Positions 50,238 through 58,466 of a DNA stretch of 64,000 nucleotides are shown piece by piece (positions within the stretch are counted from its first letter, which is position 1; the number at the start of each line of letters is the position of its first letter). The notes beneath the pieces were generated by a model. The model was not told where the DNA came from and ran no database searches. It saw nothing but the letters and a program-made list of their open reading frames with translations. The translations under genes and the position numbers were made by a program. Source of the stretch: Geodermatophilus normandii (GTDB lineage Bacteria; Actinomycetota; Actinomycetes; Mycobacteriales; Geodermatophilaceae); assembly GCF_003182485.1 (NCBI RefSeq), contig NZ_QGTX01000001.1, positions 2,682,001-2,746,000 of the forward strand, read 5' to 3'.

Positions 50238-51317
50238 ATGGCCGCCGCGGGGCGGGCCGGCCCGGCCCAGGACGGGCCGTCGCCCGCCGAGATCACGGCG
50301 CTGATCCCGCTCGTCCGGCGGATCGTCGCCGCCCGGGTCCCCGACCACGCGACCGCGGACGACCTGGTGCAGGAGACGCTGACCCGGGTGCTCGCCGCGT
50401 CCGGGCGCGTCGAGCCGGGGATGCTCGAGCCCTACGCCATCGTGACGGCCCGCAACGTCGTCGCCTCCCTCTGGCGGGACCAGGACCGCCAGCGGCGCAA
50501 CCAGCACCGCGTCGTCGACCTCCGCCCGCCGGAGGCGCCGGACGAGGACGTCCTCGTGCAGGAGGACCGCGAGGCGGTCACCGCGGCCCTGACCCGGCTG
50601 AGCGACCGGGAGCGCGCGACGCTGCTCGCCCACGAGGTGTCCGGGCAGGACACCCGGTCGCTCGCGGCGGAGCTGGGGTCCACGGCGGGCGCGGTGGCCG
50701 CCCAGCTCAACCGGACCCGCGCGCGGCTGCGGGTGGAGTACCTGCTCGTCCTCGAGAACACCGAGCCCCCGACCGACCGGTGCCGGCCGGTGCTGCTGGC
50801 CCTCTCCAGCGGCGACCGCCGCCGGCAGCGCGAGGTCGACGCCGCCCGCCACCTGCTCGAGTGCGACCTCTGCGCTCGGCTCAGCGAGCCGCTCGTGGGG
50901 CGGGGCCGGAACCGGGACGCCGACGTCCGCGTGCCCGTGCAGTCCGACGCCGACGTCGTGGCCGCCCGCTCGGCCGCCCGCGAGGCCGCGACCGGGATCG
51001 GCTTCCCCCCGACCGACCTGACCGCGATCGCCACCGCCGTGTCCGAGGTGACCCGCAACATCGTCAAGTTCGCCGACTCCGGCGAGGTCGTCATCGAGGT
51101 CCTGGAGGAGCCGCGGCCGGGGATCCGCATCGTCGCGCGCGACGTCGGTCCCGGCATCCCCGACGTCGACCGCGCCCTGCGCGACGGCTACAGCACCTAC
51201 GACGGGCTGGGCCTGGGACTGCCCGGCGCCCGCCGGCTGATGGACGAGTTCGCGATCGTGTCCGAGGTGGGCCGCGGCACCACCGTGACCATGACGAAGT
51301 GGTGGGGAGAGCGATGA
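50238..51317 (+). CDS. sigma factor fused to RsbT-like anti-sigma kinase
   Basis: 359 residues with an unusual order. Residues about 20-100: sigma70 region 2 (LIPLVRRIVAARVPDHATADDLVQETLTRVL, MLEPYAIVTARNVVASLWRDQ). About 115-170: region 4 helix-turn-helix (LSDRERATLLAHEVSGQDTRSLAAELGS). About 200-215: HLLECDLCARL, a zinc-finger-like element seen after ECF sigma factors or in anti-sigma factors. About 225-359: HATPase of the RsbT/RsbW type with SEVTRNIVKFADSG (N box), DVGPGIPDVDRALRDGYST (G1) and GLGLGLPGARRLMDEF (G2), ending TMTKWW. RsbT usually is a separate protein phosphorylating RsbS/RsbR in stressosomes. The next genes are exactly RsbR and RsbS. Overlaps the next start by ATGA. Confidence 0.8.
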   Translation: MAAAGRAGPAQDGPSPAEITALIPLVRRIVAARVPDHATADDLVQETLTRVLAASGRVEPGMLEPYAIVTARNVVASLWRDQDRQRRNQHRVVDLRPPEAPDEDVLVQEDREAVTAALTRLSDRERATLLAHEVSGQDTRSLAAELGSTAGAVAAQLNRTRARLRVEYLLVLENTEPPTDRCRPVLLALSSGDRRRQREVDAARHLLECDLCARLSEPLVGRGRNRDADVRVPVQSDADVVAARSAAREAATGIGFPPTDLTAIATAVSEVTRNIVKFADSGEVVIEVLEEPRPGIRIVARDVGPGIPDVDRALRDGYSTYDGLGLGLPGARRLMDEFAIVSEVGRGTTVTMTKWWGER

Positions 51318-52228
51318 CCGGCACGCAGGACGACGGCAACCGTGGAGGAGCCCGGGCCGAGTCCCCGCGGACGCTGGGCCCCGACGAGATGGCCCTGCTC
51401 CCCGAGCTCGTCGCGCACCTGCGCGAGCACCGCACGAAGCTGCGCCAGGAGTGGGCGTCCCGGATCCGCGAGGAGAACCTGCTGCAGGCCATGACCAGCC
51501 AGGAGATGTCGGCCGAGACGACCTCCGTGTACGACAACTACGTCGAGGTGCTCGAGACCGGCAGCGTGGCGGCGCTGCAGCAGTACGCCCGCGACCTCTC
51601 CGAGCGGATCATCCCGCGCGGCGTGGAGACCCACGAGGTCGTCGGCATCGTGCTGCTGCTGCGCGACGTGCTCGCCCGCTCGCTGTTCGAGAAGTACCAG
51701 CGCGACTTCGGCATGCTCAACCGGGTCCTGGACGCCTACGAGCCGGCCGCCAACCGCATCGCCAACACCGTCGCGGTCAGCTTCGTCGACGAGCGCGAGC
51801 GGGTCATCCGGCAGCAGCAGGACTCCATCCGGGAGCTGTCGACGCCGGTGCTCCCCGTCCGCGAGCGGCTGCTGATCCTGCCGATCATCGGGATCCTCGA
51901 CAGCGAGCGCGCCCGGCAGCTGACCGTCCAGCTGCTCGGCGGCATCCGCACCCACCGGGCCAAGGTCGTCGTCATCGACATCACCGGCGTGCCCGGGATG
52001 GACGAGACGGTGGCCAACCACCTGGTCCAGACCGTCGACGCGTCCCGGCTGATGGGGGCCAGCGTCATCATCACCGGGCTCTCGCCGGACATCGCCCAGA
52101 CCCTGGTCACCATCGGCGTCGACCTGAGCAAGATGGCGACGATCGGCGACCTGCAGGGCGGCCTGGAGGAGGCCGAGCGGATGCTGGGCTACGCGCCGGC
52201 CCGTCCCGAGGGAGCGCCGGCGCCATGA
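51314..52228 (+). CDS. RsbR-like stressosome protein (STAS)
   Basis: 304 residues. N-terminal helical non-heme globin-like or RsbR-N domain (LVAHLREHRTKLRQEWASRIREENLL, YARDLSERIIPRGVETHEVVGIVLLLRDVLARSLFEK), a linker and a C-terminal STAS domain (PVRERLLILPIIGILDSERARQL, VVVIDITGVPGMDETVANHLVQT, GLSPDIAQTLVTIGVDLSKMATIGDLQ). In RsbR the residue after the D of VVDT is a phosphorylated Thr; the aligned position here is Glu (MDETVA), with Thr next. A second Thr (MATIGDL) is kept. It overlaps RsbS-like downstream. Confidence 0.85.
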   Translation: MTGTQDDGNRGGARAESPRTLGPDEMALLPELVAHLREHRTKLRQEWASRIREENLLQAMTSQEMSAETTSVYDNYVEVLETGSVAALQQYARDLSERIIPRGVETHEVVGIVLLLRDVLARSLFEKYQRDFGMLNRVLDAYEPAANRIANTVAVSFVDERERVIRQQQDSIRELSTPVLPVRERLLILPIIGILDSERARQLTVQLLGGIRTHRAKVVVIDITGVPGMDETVANHLVQTVDASRLMGASVIITGLSPDIAQTLVTIGVDLSKMATIGDLQGGLEEAERMLGYAPARPEGAPAP

Positions 52229-52614
52229 CCGCCGGGCCACGGCTGTTCTCGATCCTGCGGCAGGGCGCCATCCTGATCGCCTCGATACACACCGCCCTGG
52301 ACGACTCACAGCTGGAGCGGTTCCGGGCGGACCTGGTCGACCGGATCGGCCGGGACCGCGCCAAGGGCGTCATCATCGACGTCGCGGCCCTCGACGTCGT
52401 CGACTCCTTCGCCACCCGCACCCTGCGCGGCATCGCCGACATGGCGCGGCTGCGGGGCGCGCAGACGGTGATCGTCGGCTTCCAGCCCGACGTCGCGTTC
52501 GTCATCGTCCAGCTCGGCATGGACACCGGGTCCCTGGTGACGGCGCTGGACCTGGAGGAGGGACTCACCCACCTCGCCGCGGTGACCGGCGCGTCGATCG
52601 GCCCGGCGCGGTGA
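52225..52614 (+). CDS. RsbS-like STAS anti-anti-sigma protein
   Basis: 129 residues, a single STAS domain: LFSILRQGAILIASIHTALDDSQLERFRADLVDRIG, GVIIDVAALDVVDSFATRTLRGIADMARLRGAQ, GFQPDVAFVIVQLGMD. The VVDSFATR segment keeps the serine that RsbT phosphorylates in RsbS. It overlaps the RsbR-like gene (ATGA) and the next gene (GTGA), so the four genes form one translation-coupled operon. Confidence 0.88.
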   Translation: MTAGPRLFSILRQGAILIASIHTALDDSQLERFRADLVDRIGRDRAKGVIIDVAALDVVDSFATRTLRGIADMARLRGAQTVIVGFQPDVAFVIVQLGMDTGSLVTALDLEEGLTHLAAVTGASIGPAR

Positions 52615-52913
52615 CCACGATCGCGGACCTCCACCGTGACCACCGGGCGGCGTTCCTGCGCCACCTCGGCCGCCGCGAGGAGTCCGCGCTCGCCGCCGGC
52701 TACCAGCTGGGGCGCTCCGCGCTCGCTGCGGACATCAGCCTCCTGGAGGTGGTCCGCGTGCACCACGACGTCCTGCTGGAGGTGCTGCGCGACACCCCTC
52801 CCGACGAGGTGCCGGCGGTGGCCGAGGCGGCGTCGGACTTCCTGCTCGAGCTGGTCGCCAGCTACGACATGTCGCAGCGGCGTTCCCCCGGCGGCCGCGG
52901 CCGCCCCGGCTGA
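52611..52913 (+). CDS. RsbU N-terminal domain-like protein
   Basis: 100 residues, all helical: ADLHRDHRAAFLRHLGRREESALAAGYQLGRSALAADISLLEVVRVHHDVLLEVLRDTPP. This matches the N-terminal domain of RsbU phosphatase, which binds RsbT, but here there is no phosphatase part. It may sequester the kinase of the sigma fusion or bring it to a separate phosphatase. GTG start, last gene of the operon. Confidence 0.75.
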   Translation: MTTIADLHRDHRAAFLRHLGRREESALAAGYQLGRSALAADISLLEVVRVHHDVLLEVLRDTPPDEVPAVAEAASDFLLELVASYDMSQRRSPGGRGRPG

Positions 52914-52915
52914 CC

Positions 52916-52930
52916 GCCCCGCCTCGGGGC
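52916..52930. terminator. small hairpin after rsb-type operon
   Basis: GCCCCG-CCT-CGGGGC immediately after the stop at 52913 and before the FAH stop at 52937. Confidence 0.5.
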
Positions 52931-52936
52931 AGGACC

Positions 52937-53860
52937 TCAGGACCCGGAGGCGGCCGGGCCGAGCGGGACGGGCTCGGGACCGGCGACGATCGGCGCGGTC
53001 ACCGTGCCGATCCCCTCGACCGTCACCGAGACCTCCGCGCCCGGGCGCAGCCACGGGTGCCGGTCCTCACCGTGCAGCGACCGCAGCTCCAGCAGGCAGC
53101 CGGTGCCGACCGTGCCGCTGCCGACGACGTCGCCGGGCCGCAGCTCGGTGCCGCGCGAGGCGTAGGCCAGCATCTGGCCGAACGACCAGCGGATGTCGGC
53201 CCAGCTGCCGCCGCCCTGCTCGACGCCGTCGACCGCGGCCGCCATGCGCAGCGCGTACCCGGCGCCGGAGCGGTGGGGCTCCAGCTCGTCGGGCGTCACC
53301 AGCACCGGGCCGAGCGTCGTCGCGCCGTCCTTGCCCTTCGCCGGGCCCAGGCCGACCTGCGACTCCACCCGCTGCACGTCGCGGGCGCTCCAGTCGACGA
53401 ACACCGTGTACCCGGCGATCGCCGCCTCGGCCTGCTCCGGCGTCAGGTCCGACCCGCCCCGGCCGACGACCGCGGCGACCTCCACCTCGTAGTCGAACGC
53501 CGCCGAGCCGGGGGAGACCGGCACCGGCTCGCCCGTCCCGCGCACCGCCGCCGGGTTGGTGAAGTAGAAGACCGGCTGCTGGAACCACACCGGGGACACC
53601 TCCCGGCCGAACGCGGCGGCGGCGTTGCGCGCGTGCTGCTCGAAGGACAGGAAGTCGCGCACCGACGGCGGGCGCGGCACCGGCGCGCGCAGCACCAGCC
53701 CGGCCTCCGCCACCACCTCGGCCGGCGCGCGCTCCGCGGCCGCGGCGAGGTCGGGCAGCAGGTCGAGCAGCGGCGCGTCGACACCGTGCACCTGCCCGTC
53801 GCGCAGCAGCCCGGCCCGCTCGGCGCCGTCGGACGGCGAGACGTAGGTGACCCAGCGCAT
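52937..53860 (-). CDS. fumarylacetoacetate hydrolase-family protein
   Basis: 307 residues with the FAH fold: SVRDFLSFEQHARNAAAAFG, PVFYFTNPAAVRGTGEPV, FDYEVEVAAVVGRGGSDL (E-x-E metal ligands), GYTVFVDWSARDVQRVES, LGPAKGKDGATTLGPVLVTPDEL, GDVVGSGTVGTGCLLELRS. Members cleave carbon-carbon bonds of beta-diketones or decarboxylate or isomerise in aromatic breakdown. The MBL-fold gene upstream is 13 bp away, so the two are likely co-transcribed in one catabolic unit. The substrate is not indicated. The start has GGAGGAG close by. Confidence 0.88.
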   Translation of the reverse strand: MRWVTYVSPSDGAERAGLLRDGQVHGVDAPLLDLLPDLAAAAERAPAEVVAEAGLVLRAPVPRPPSVRDFLSFEQHARNAAAAFGREVSPVWFQQPVFYFTNPAAVRGTGEPVPVSPGSAAFDYEVEVAAVVGRGGSDLTPEQAEAAIAGYTVFVDWSARDVQRVESQVGLGPAKGKDGATTLGPVLVTPDELEPHRSGAGYALRMAAAVDGVEQGGGSWADIRWSFGQMLAYASRGTELRPGDVVGSGTVGTGCLLELRSLHGEDRHPWLRPGAEVSVTVEGIGTVTAPIVAGPEPVPLGPAASGS

Positions 53861-53873
53861 CAGCTCTCCTCCC

Positions 53874-54821
53874 TCACGCCCGGCAGCCGATGGGGCCGCC
53901 GTGGAACGCCACCATGTCCGGCCAGATCCCCGTCAGCGGCAGCCGCTCGCCGAGCGGCCGCCCGTCGAGCTCGGCGTACGCGCGGTGCAGGTTCCCCACG
54001 AGCCGCTCGGACTCCTGCCACCCGGCGTACCGGTTGTCCGCGTGCCGCCGCGCCGTCTCCAGCGGCGACCAGCCGGCCGCGTGCCCCTCGCGCGCGGTCG
54101 CGTCGACGAAGGCCGCGTAGCCGGCCAGGTCGTCGAGCAGCCGGGTCACCTCCCCGCCGCGGCACACCGGGCCGTGCCCGGGCACCAGCACCTCCGGCTC
54201 CAGCGCCCGCAGCGCGGCGAGCGCCCGCGGGTAGCCGGCCACGCTGCCCTCGGCGAGGAACGGCTGACCGCCGGCGAAGGCGACGTCCCCGGCGAAGGCC
54301 ACCCGCTCGGCCGGCAGCCACACGACGACGTCGCCGCGGGTGTGCGCCGGCCCCACCGCGTGCAGCTCCACCGCGCGCTCGCCGAGGTGCAGCGTCAGCG
54401 CGCCGGTGAACGTCACGTCGGGCGGGCGCACCTCCAGGTGCCCGTAGTCGGGACCGGTGAGCACCTGCGCGGCGAGCAGCCCGGCGGCGAGCTGGTCCTC
54501 CCGCGCGTGCACGTGCCCCACCACCGGCGTGCCCGCCGGGACCAGCCAGTTGCCGAAGGTGTGGTCGCCGTGGTGGTGGGTGTTCACCAGCGCCCGCAGC
54601 CGGCCCGGCGCCACCGACCCGACGGCGGCCAGCAGCGCGCGGTTGCGGGCCTCGGTTGAGGTGGTGTCCACCATGACCCCCGCGCCGTCGTCGCCGGTGA
54701 CGACGCCGGTGTTGTTGATCATCCAGCTGCCGTCCGGCTGCACGTAGGCGAAGACCCCGGGTGCCACCTGCTCGAGCGCCGCCGCCTCGATCGCCGTCGT
54801 CACCGGGTCACTGTGCTGCAC
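53874..54821 (-). CDS. metallo-beta-lactamase-fold hydrolase
   Basis: 315 residues. Zinc ligands THHHGDH (81-87), a later HVHARE, FAGDVAF with the bridging Asp, and VPGHGPVCRGG. This is a glyoxalase II-like MBL hydrolase of the quinoprotein-relay or SoxH type. It is transcribed ahead of the FAH-family gene and may hydrolyse an ester or thioester intermediate for it (inference). GTG start. Confidence 0.83.
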   Translation of the reverse strand: MQHSDPVTTAIEAAALEQVAPGVFAYVQPDGSWMINNTGVVTGDDGAGVMVDTTSTEARNRALLAAVGSVAPGRLRALVNTHHHGDHTFGNWLVPAGTPVVGHVHAREDQLAAGLLAAQVLTGPDYGHLEVRPPDVTFTGALTLHLGERAVELHAVGPAHTRGDVVVWLPAERVAFAGDVAFAGGQPFLAEGSVAGYPRALAALRALEPEVLVPGHGPVCRGGEVTRLLDDLAGYAAFVDATAREGHAAGWSPLETARRHADNRYAGWQESERLVGNLHRAYAELDGRPLGERLPLTGIWPDMVAFHGGPIGCRA

Positions 54822-54850
54822 CGCCCGCCCGGCGGGGAAGCGGCCGGCGT

Positions 54851-54889
54851 GCTCGTGCTCTGCCCACGACGGCGGGGCAGAGCACGAGC
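54851..54889 (-). terminator. terminator between RtcB and MBL genes
   Basis: 15-base exact arms (GCTCGTGCTCTGCCC and complement) with a 9-base loop, in the minus-strand gap after rtcB. The stem sequence recurs at 62444-62480. Confidence 0.78.
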
Positions 54890-54948
54890 GTGGCCGCCTG
54901 CAGGGTCCCGCCGCGAGCTCGCGAGTGGTGGGGGCAGGGGGTCCTTCG

Positions 54949-56112
54949 TCAGTCGCCCTTGACGTTCACCACCTGGCGCAGCGTGTGCCGCACCTCCACC
55001 AGGTCGGCGGCGTCGGCCATGACGACGTCGATGCTCTTGTAGGCATCGGGGTGCTCGTCGAGGAACGCGTCCGAGCGGCCCCACGCGATGCCCTGCATGC
55101 GCCGGTCGAGGTCGGCCCGGCTGAACCGCTTCCGCGCGGCCGACCGGGAGAACGCCCGCCCGGCACCGTGCGGCGCCGAGGTCAGCGACGCGGCGTCGCC
55201 CTTCCCGACGACGACGTAGGACGCGGCGCCCATCGAGCCCGGGATGAGCCCCCACTGGCCGGCGCGCGCCGCGATCGCGCCCTTGCGCGACAGCCACACC
55301 TCGCGGCCGTCGTGCGTCTCGCGCTCCGTGTAGTTGTGGTGGCACTGCACCACCTGCGCCCGGTGCACCTCCTCGGTGAGGAACCGGGAGACCTGGCCGG
55401 CGACGCGGTCCATCATCTCCTCGCGGTTGAGCGCGGCGAACCGCTGCGCCCAGCGCAGCGCCTCGATGTAGGCGTCGAACTCCGGCTCGCCCTCCTCGAG
55501 GTAGGCGAGGTCGCGGTCGGGCACCTCGACGCCGCGCGCCCGGGTGCGCTCCTGCGCGATCCGGATGTGCGTGGACGCGAGCTTGTTGCCGACGCCGCGC
55601 GAGCCCGAGTGCAGGAACAGCCACACCCGGTCGGCCTCGTCGAGGGACACCTCGATGAAGTGGTTGCCCGAGCCCAGCGAGCCCAGCTGCTGCGGCCAGT
55701 TCGGCGCGGCGCCGTCGGCCTGGGCCGCGCCCGGCAGGCCGCGCAGCTCCTCGACGCGCGCGGCCGCCGTGTCGCGCACCTTCCTGTTGTAGCGGCCGGC
55801 CGACAGCGGGATCGCCCGCGAGATCTGCTCGTGCAGCGTGGACAGGTTCCGGCCGCGGACGTCGTCACCGGTGAACTGGGTGCGCACGGCCATCATCCCG
55901 CAGCCGATGTCCACCCCCACCGCGGCCGGGATGATCGCGCCGTCGGTGGGGATGACCGAGCCGACGGTCGCGCCGAGACCCAGGTGCGCGTCGGGCATGA
56001 GCGCCACGTGCGGGTGGATGAACGGGAGCGAGGCGGTGCGCTCGGCCTGCTCGCGGGTCGCGTCCTCGAGGATCGACGCCCAGCTGAGCAGGCGCTCGCT
56101 GATCTTCTCCAT
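54949..56112 (-). CDS. rtcB: RtcB family tRNA/RNA ligase
   Basis: 387 residues; RtcB signature FIHPHVALMPDAHLGLGATVGSVIPT, GVDIGCGMMAV (D68, C71 metal ligands), GSGNHFIEV, FLHSGSRGVGNK, VVQCHHNY, SRKGAIAA, GSMGAASYVVVG and APHGAGRAFSR. RtcB joins RNA 2',3'-cyclic phosphate or 3'-phosphate ends to 5'-OH ends using GTP and Mn2+, in tRNA repair. The length fits the shorter actinobacterial type. ATG 56112 is preceded by AGGACAGGACC-like purines. No archease or RtcR regulator is adjacent. A 22-bp palindrome lies in the 5' leader. Confidence 0.95.
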   Translation of the reverse strand: MEKISERLLSWASILEDATREQAERTASLPFIHPHVALMPDAHLGLGATVGSVIPTDGAIIPAAVGVDIGCGMMAVRTQFTGDDVRGRNLSTLHEQISRAIPLSAGRYNRKVRDTAAARVEELRGLPGAAQADGAAPNWPQQLGSLGSGNHFIEVSLDEADRVWLFLHSGSRGVGNKLASTHIRIAQERTRARGVEVPDRDLAYLEEGEPEFDAYIEALRWAQRFAALNREEMMDRVAGQVSRFLTEEVHRAQVVQCHHNYTERETHDGREVWLSRKGAIAARAGQWGLIPGSMGAASYVVVGKGDAASLTSAPHGAGRAFSRSAARKRFSRADLDRRMQGIAWGRSDAFLDEHPDAYKSIDVVMADAADLVEVRHTLRQVVNVKGD

Positions 56113-56131
56113 GGTCCTGTCCGTCTCAGGG

Positions 56132-56153
56132 GGCAGAGACGGCCGTCTCTGCC
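56132..56153. repeat. 22-bp palindrome in rtcB leader
   Basis: GGCAGAGACGG and CCGTCTCTGCC are exact complements without spacer, 20 bases before the rtcB start. Could be an operator or an RNA hairpin in the leader. Confidence 0.55.
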
Positions 56154-56303
56154 GGTCGGGCCGGGGCAGTCGACGCGCTCGGCTCGCGCGGCGCCACCGC
56201 ACTACCCGCCCGCCGCCGCGGGGACCCCGGCGTGCCGTTTCCGTTCCGCGGCTCCCGGGCAGCCCTGGTGGAACCGCCGGATCCTGGAGTGAGGACGCAC
56301 GCG

Positions 56304-57275
56304 ATGCAGGTCGGACTGAAGCTCGCCACCGAGGCCTTCCCGCCGGAGGAGATCGTCCGGCAGACGGTCCGGGCGGAGGAGGCGGGCTTCGACTTCGTCG
56401 AGCTCAGCGACCACTACCACCCGTGGCTGGAGGCCCAGGGTCACAGCGGGTTCACCTGGTCGATGCTCGGCGCGATGGCCGCGAGGACCGAGCGGATCGG
56501 CCTGGTCACCGGCGTGACCTGCCCGATGATCCGGTACCACCCCGCGATCATCGCCCAGGCCGCGGCGACGGTGCAGATCCTCTCCGGCGGCCGCTTCACG
56601 CTCGGCATCGGCGCCGGCGAGCGGCTCAACGAGCACGTCGTCGGCACCGGCTGGCCGGCCGTGCACGTGCGGCACGAGATGCTGCGCGAGGCGCTGCAGA
56701 TCATCCGGCAGCTGTGGCAGGGCGGCTACCAGACCTTCGAGGGCAAGCACCTGCAGCTCGAGGACGCCCGCGTCTTCGACCTGCCCGAGCAGCTGCCGGT
56801 CATCGCCGTGGCCAGCGGCGGGCACAACGCCTCCGAGCTCGCCGCCGAGTACGGCGACGGGCTGTTCGCCACCGAGCCGCGCGAGGACCTCGTCACCGCC
56901 TTCCGCGACGCGGGCGGCTCCGGCCCGCTCTACGCCGAGGTGCCGATGGCCTGGGCGACCGACGAGGAGGCCGCCGTGCAGGAGGCGCTGGAGACCAGCC
57001 GCTGGGCGGTCACCGGCTGGAAGGTGATGAGCGAGCTGCCCAACCCGGTCAACTTCGACGCCGCCAGCCAGACGGTGAAGCCCGACGACATCCGCGCGCA
57101 GTTCTCCTGCGGGCCCGACCCGGAGAAGCACCTGCAGCAGGTGCAGCCCTACGTCGACGCCGGGTTCGACCACATCGTGCTGCAGAACGCCGGGCCCGAC
57201 CCCGACGGCTTCATCGACGCCTGCACCGGCGCCGACGGGCTCGTCGCGCGGGTGAAGGCGCTCTCCCCGTCCTGA
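56304..57275 (+). CDS. F420-dependent LLM-class oxidoreductase (TIGR03557-type)
   Basis: 323 residues. Luciferase-like TIM-barrel: VGLKLATEAFPPEEIVRQTVRAEEAGFDFVELSDHYHPW, GAMAARTERIGLVTGVTCPMIRYHPAIIAQAAATVQILSGGRFTLGIGAGERLNEHVVGTGWP, AVASGGHNASELAAEYGDGLFATE. This matches F420-dependent glucose-6-phosphate dehydrogenase-related enzymes of the TIGR03557 type. The substrate is unknown. ATG 56304 is chosen; upstream frame is unlikely. A hairpin follows the stop and overlaps the next gene start. Confidence 0.88.
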   Translation: MQVGLKLATEAFPPEEIVRQTVRAEEAGFDFVELSDHYHPWLEAQGHSGFTWSMLGAMAARTERIGLVTGVTCPMIRYHPAIIAQAAATVQILSGGRFTLGIGAGERLNEHVVGTGWPAVHVRHEMLREALQIIRQLWQGGYQTFEGKHLQLEDARVFDLPEQLPVIAVASGGHNASELAAEYGDGLFATEPREDLVTAFRDAGGSGPLYAEVPMAWATDEEAAVQEALETSRWAVTGWKVMSELPNPVNFDAASQTVKPDDIRAQFSCGPDPEKHLQQVQPYVDAGFDHIVLQNAGPDPDGFIDACTGADGLVARVKALSPS

Positions 57276-57331
57276 TCGGCGTCGTCCCTGCCGGGTTCCG
57301 CAACGGACCTGCCAGGACGCGCGGGGAGTGG

Positions 57332-57380
57332 GGGAGGCGGTCACGGACGGCGGCAGACTCCCCGTCCGTGACCGCCTCCC
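57332..57380 (+). promoter_or_regulatory. 19-bp-stem hairpin covering the HD gene start
   Basis: Exact arms 57332-57350 and 57362-57380 with an 11-base loop. The GTG start of the next gene (57368) lies inside the right arm. It may end the upstream transcript and also hide the start codon. Confidence 0.62.
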
Positions 57381-57964
57381 TGCCCGCGCTGCCCGACACC
57401 GCCGCCTGCCGCCTGGCCGCCGAGGTGGTGGCCGAGTTCAGCTCCCCGGCCCTGGTGCACCACTGCGTGCGCTCCTACCTGTGGGCCGCCGACCACGCCG
57501 ACCGGCACGGCATCGCCTTCGACGCGGAGCTGCTGTTCGTGGCGGCGATGGTCCACGACCTCGGCCTGACGCCGGTCTTCGACAGCGCCACGCTGCCGTT
57601 CGAGGACGCCGGCGGCGCGGTCGGCTGGGTCTTCGCCGCGGGCGCGGGCTGGCCGGTCGAGCGCCGCCGGCGGGTGGCGGAGATCGTCGTCGCCCACATG
57701 GCGCCGGAGGTCGACGTCGCCGCCGACCCCGAGGGCCACCTGCTGGAGCTGGCCACCGGACTGGACATCTCCGGGCGCGACCCGGACGCCTGGCCCGCGG
57801 ACCTGCGCGCCGAGGTCCTCACCCGGTACCCGCGGCTGGGGCTGATCGAGGAGTTCGTCGCCTGCTTCACCGACCAGGCCCGCCGCAAGCCCGACTCCCT
57901 CGCGGGCCGGTTCACCGCAGCCGGCTTCGCCGACCGGGCGCGCGCCAACCCGCTGGACGCCTGA
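57368..57964 (+). CDS. HD-domain hydrolase (cyanamide hydratase-like)
   Basis: 198 residues with the HD core: SPALVHHCVRSYLWAADHADRHG, LLFVAAMVHDLGLTPVFDS, EIVVAHMAPEV and DISGRDPDAWPADLRAEVLTRYPR. These resemble the cyanamide hydratase/HDIG-type metal-dependent hydrolases of fungi and bacteria. The substrate is unknown. The GTG start sits in a stable hairpin. It converges with the RsbW-like gene 4 bp after its stop. Confidence 0.78.
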   Translation: MTASLPALPDTAACRLAAEVVAEFSSPALVHHCVRSYLWAADHADRHGIAFDAELLFVAAMVHDLGLTPVFDSATLPFEDAGGAVGWVFAAGAGWPVERRRRVAEIVVAHMAPEVDVAADPEGHLLELATGLDISGRDPDAWPADLRAEVLTRYPRLGLIEEFVACFTDQARRKPDSLAGRFTAAGFADRARANPLDA

Positions 57965-57968
57965 GGCG

Positions 57969-58397
57969 TCAGCCGCGGTCGAGCAGGCGCAGCGAGGGGC
58001 GGGTGGTCAGCCGCTTCTCCAGGCGGACGCGGTGCCGGCCGTCGGGGTCGCGGCGGAAGTCCAGCCGGTCGACCAGCGCCTGCATGAGGGTCAGCCCCGC
58101 GCCGCGCTCGCCGTCGACCCCCGGCCGGGTGACCGCCTCGTCGGGGTCGAAGCCGGCGCCGTCGTCGACCACGGTGATCCGGCACAGCCCGCTGTCGATC
58201 TCCACCGACACCTGGTACTCGCCGTCGTCGCCGGCGTGCTGCACGACGTTCGCGCAGGCCTCGGTGAGCGCCAGCGTCGTCTCCTCGACGACCGCGCGCT
58301 CGATGCGCAGGTGCTCCAGCGCCTGCCGGCACAGGCCACGGACGAACGGCACGCTGCCGACGTCGACGGGGAGCCGGACGGTGAACGAGATGTCCAT
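57969..58397 (-). CDS. RsbW-like anti-sigma serine kinase (HATPase)
   Basis: 142 residues, ATG 58397 after GAGGGGGTC. Motifs: VGSVPFVRGLCRQALEHL, VEETTLALTEACANVVQHAGD (N box), ITVVDDGAGFDPDEAV (G1), GERGAGLTLMQALVDRLDF (G2). Such kinases bind a sigma factor or phosphorylate an STAS anti-anti-sigma protein on Ser. The divergent STAS gene 69 bp away and the phosphatase after it make a full partner-switch set. Confidence 0.88.
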   Translation of the reverse strand: MDISFTVRLPVDVGSVPFVRGLCRQALEHLRIERAVVEETTLALTEACANVVQHAGDDGEYQVSVEIDSGLCRITVVDDGAGFDPDEAVTRPGVDGERGAGLTLMQALVDRLDFRRDPDGRHRVRLEKRLTTRPSLRLLDRG

Positions 58398-58466
58398 GCC
58401 CGACCCCCTCCCGTGACGCCGCGTTACGCTCCTCGGGTCCGTTCCGAGCGCCGAGGGAGCCCGATC

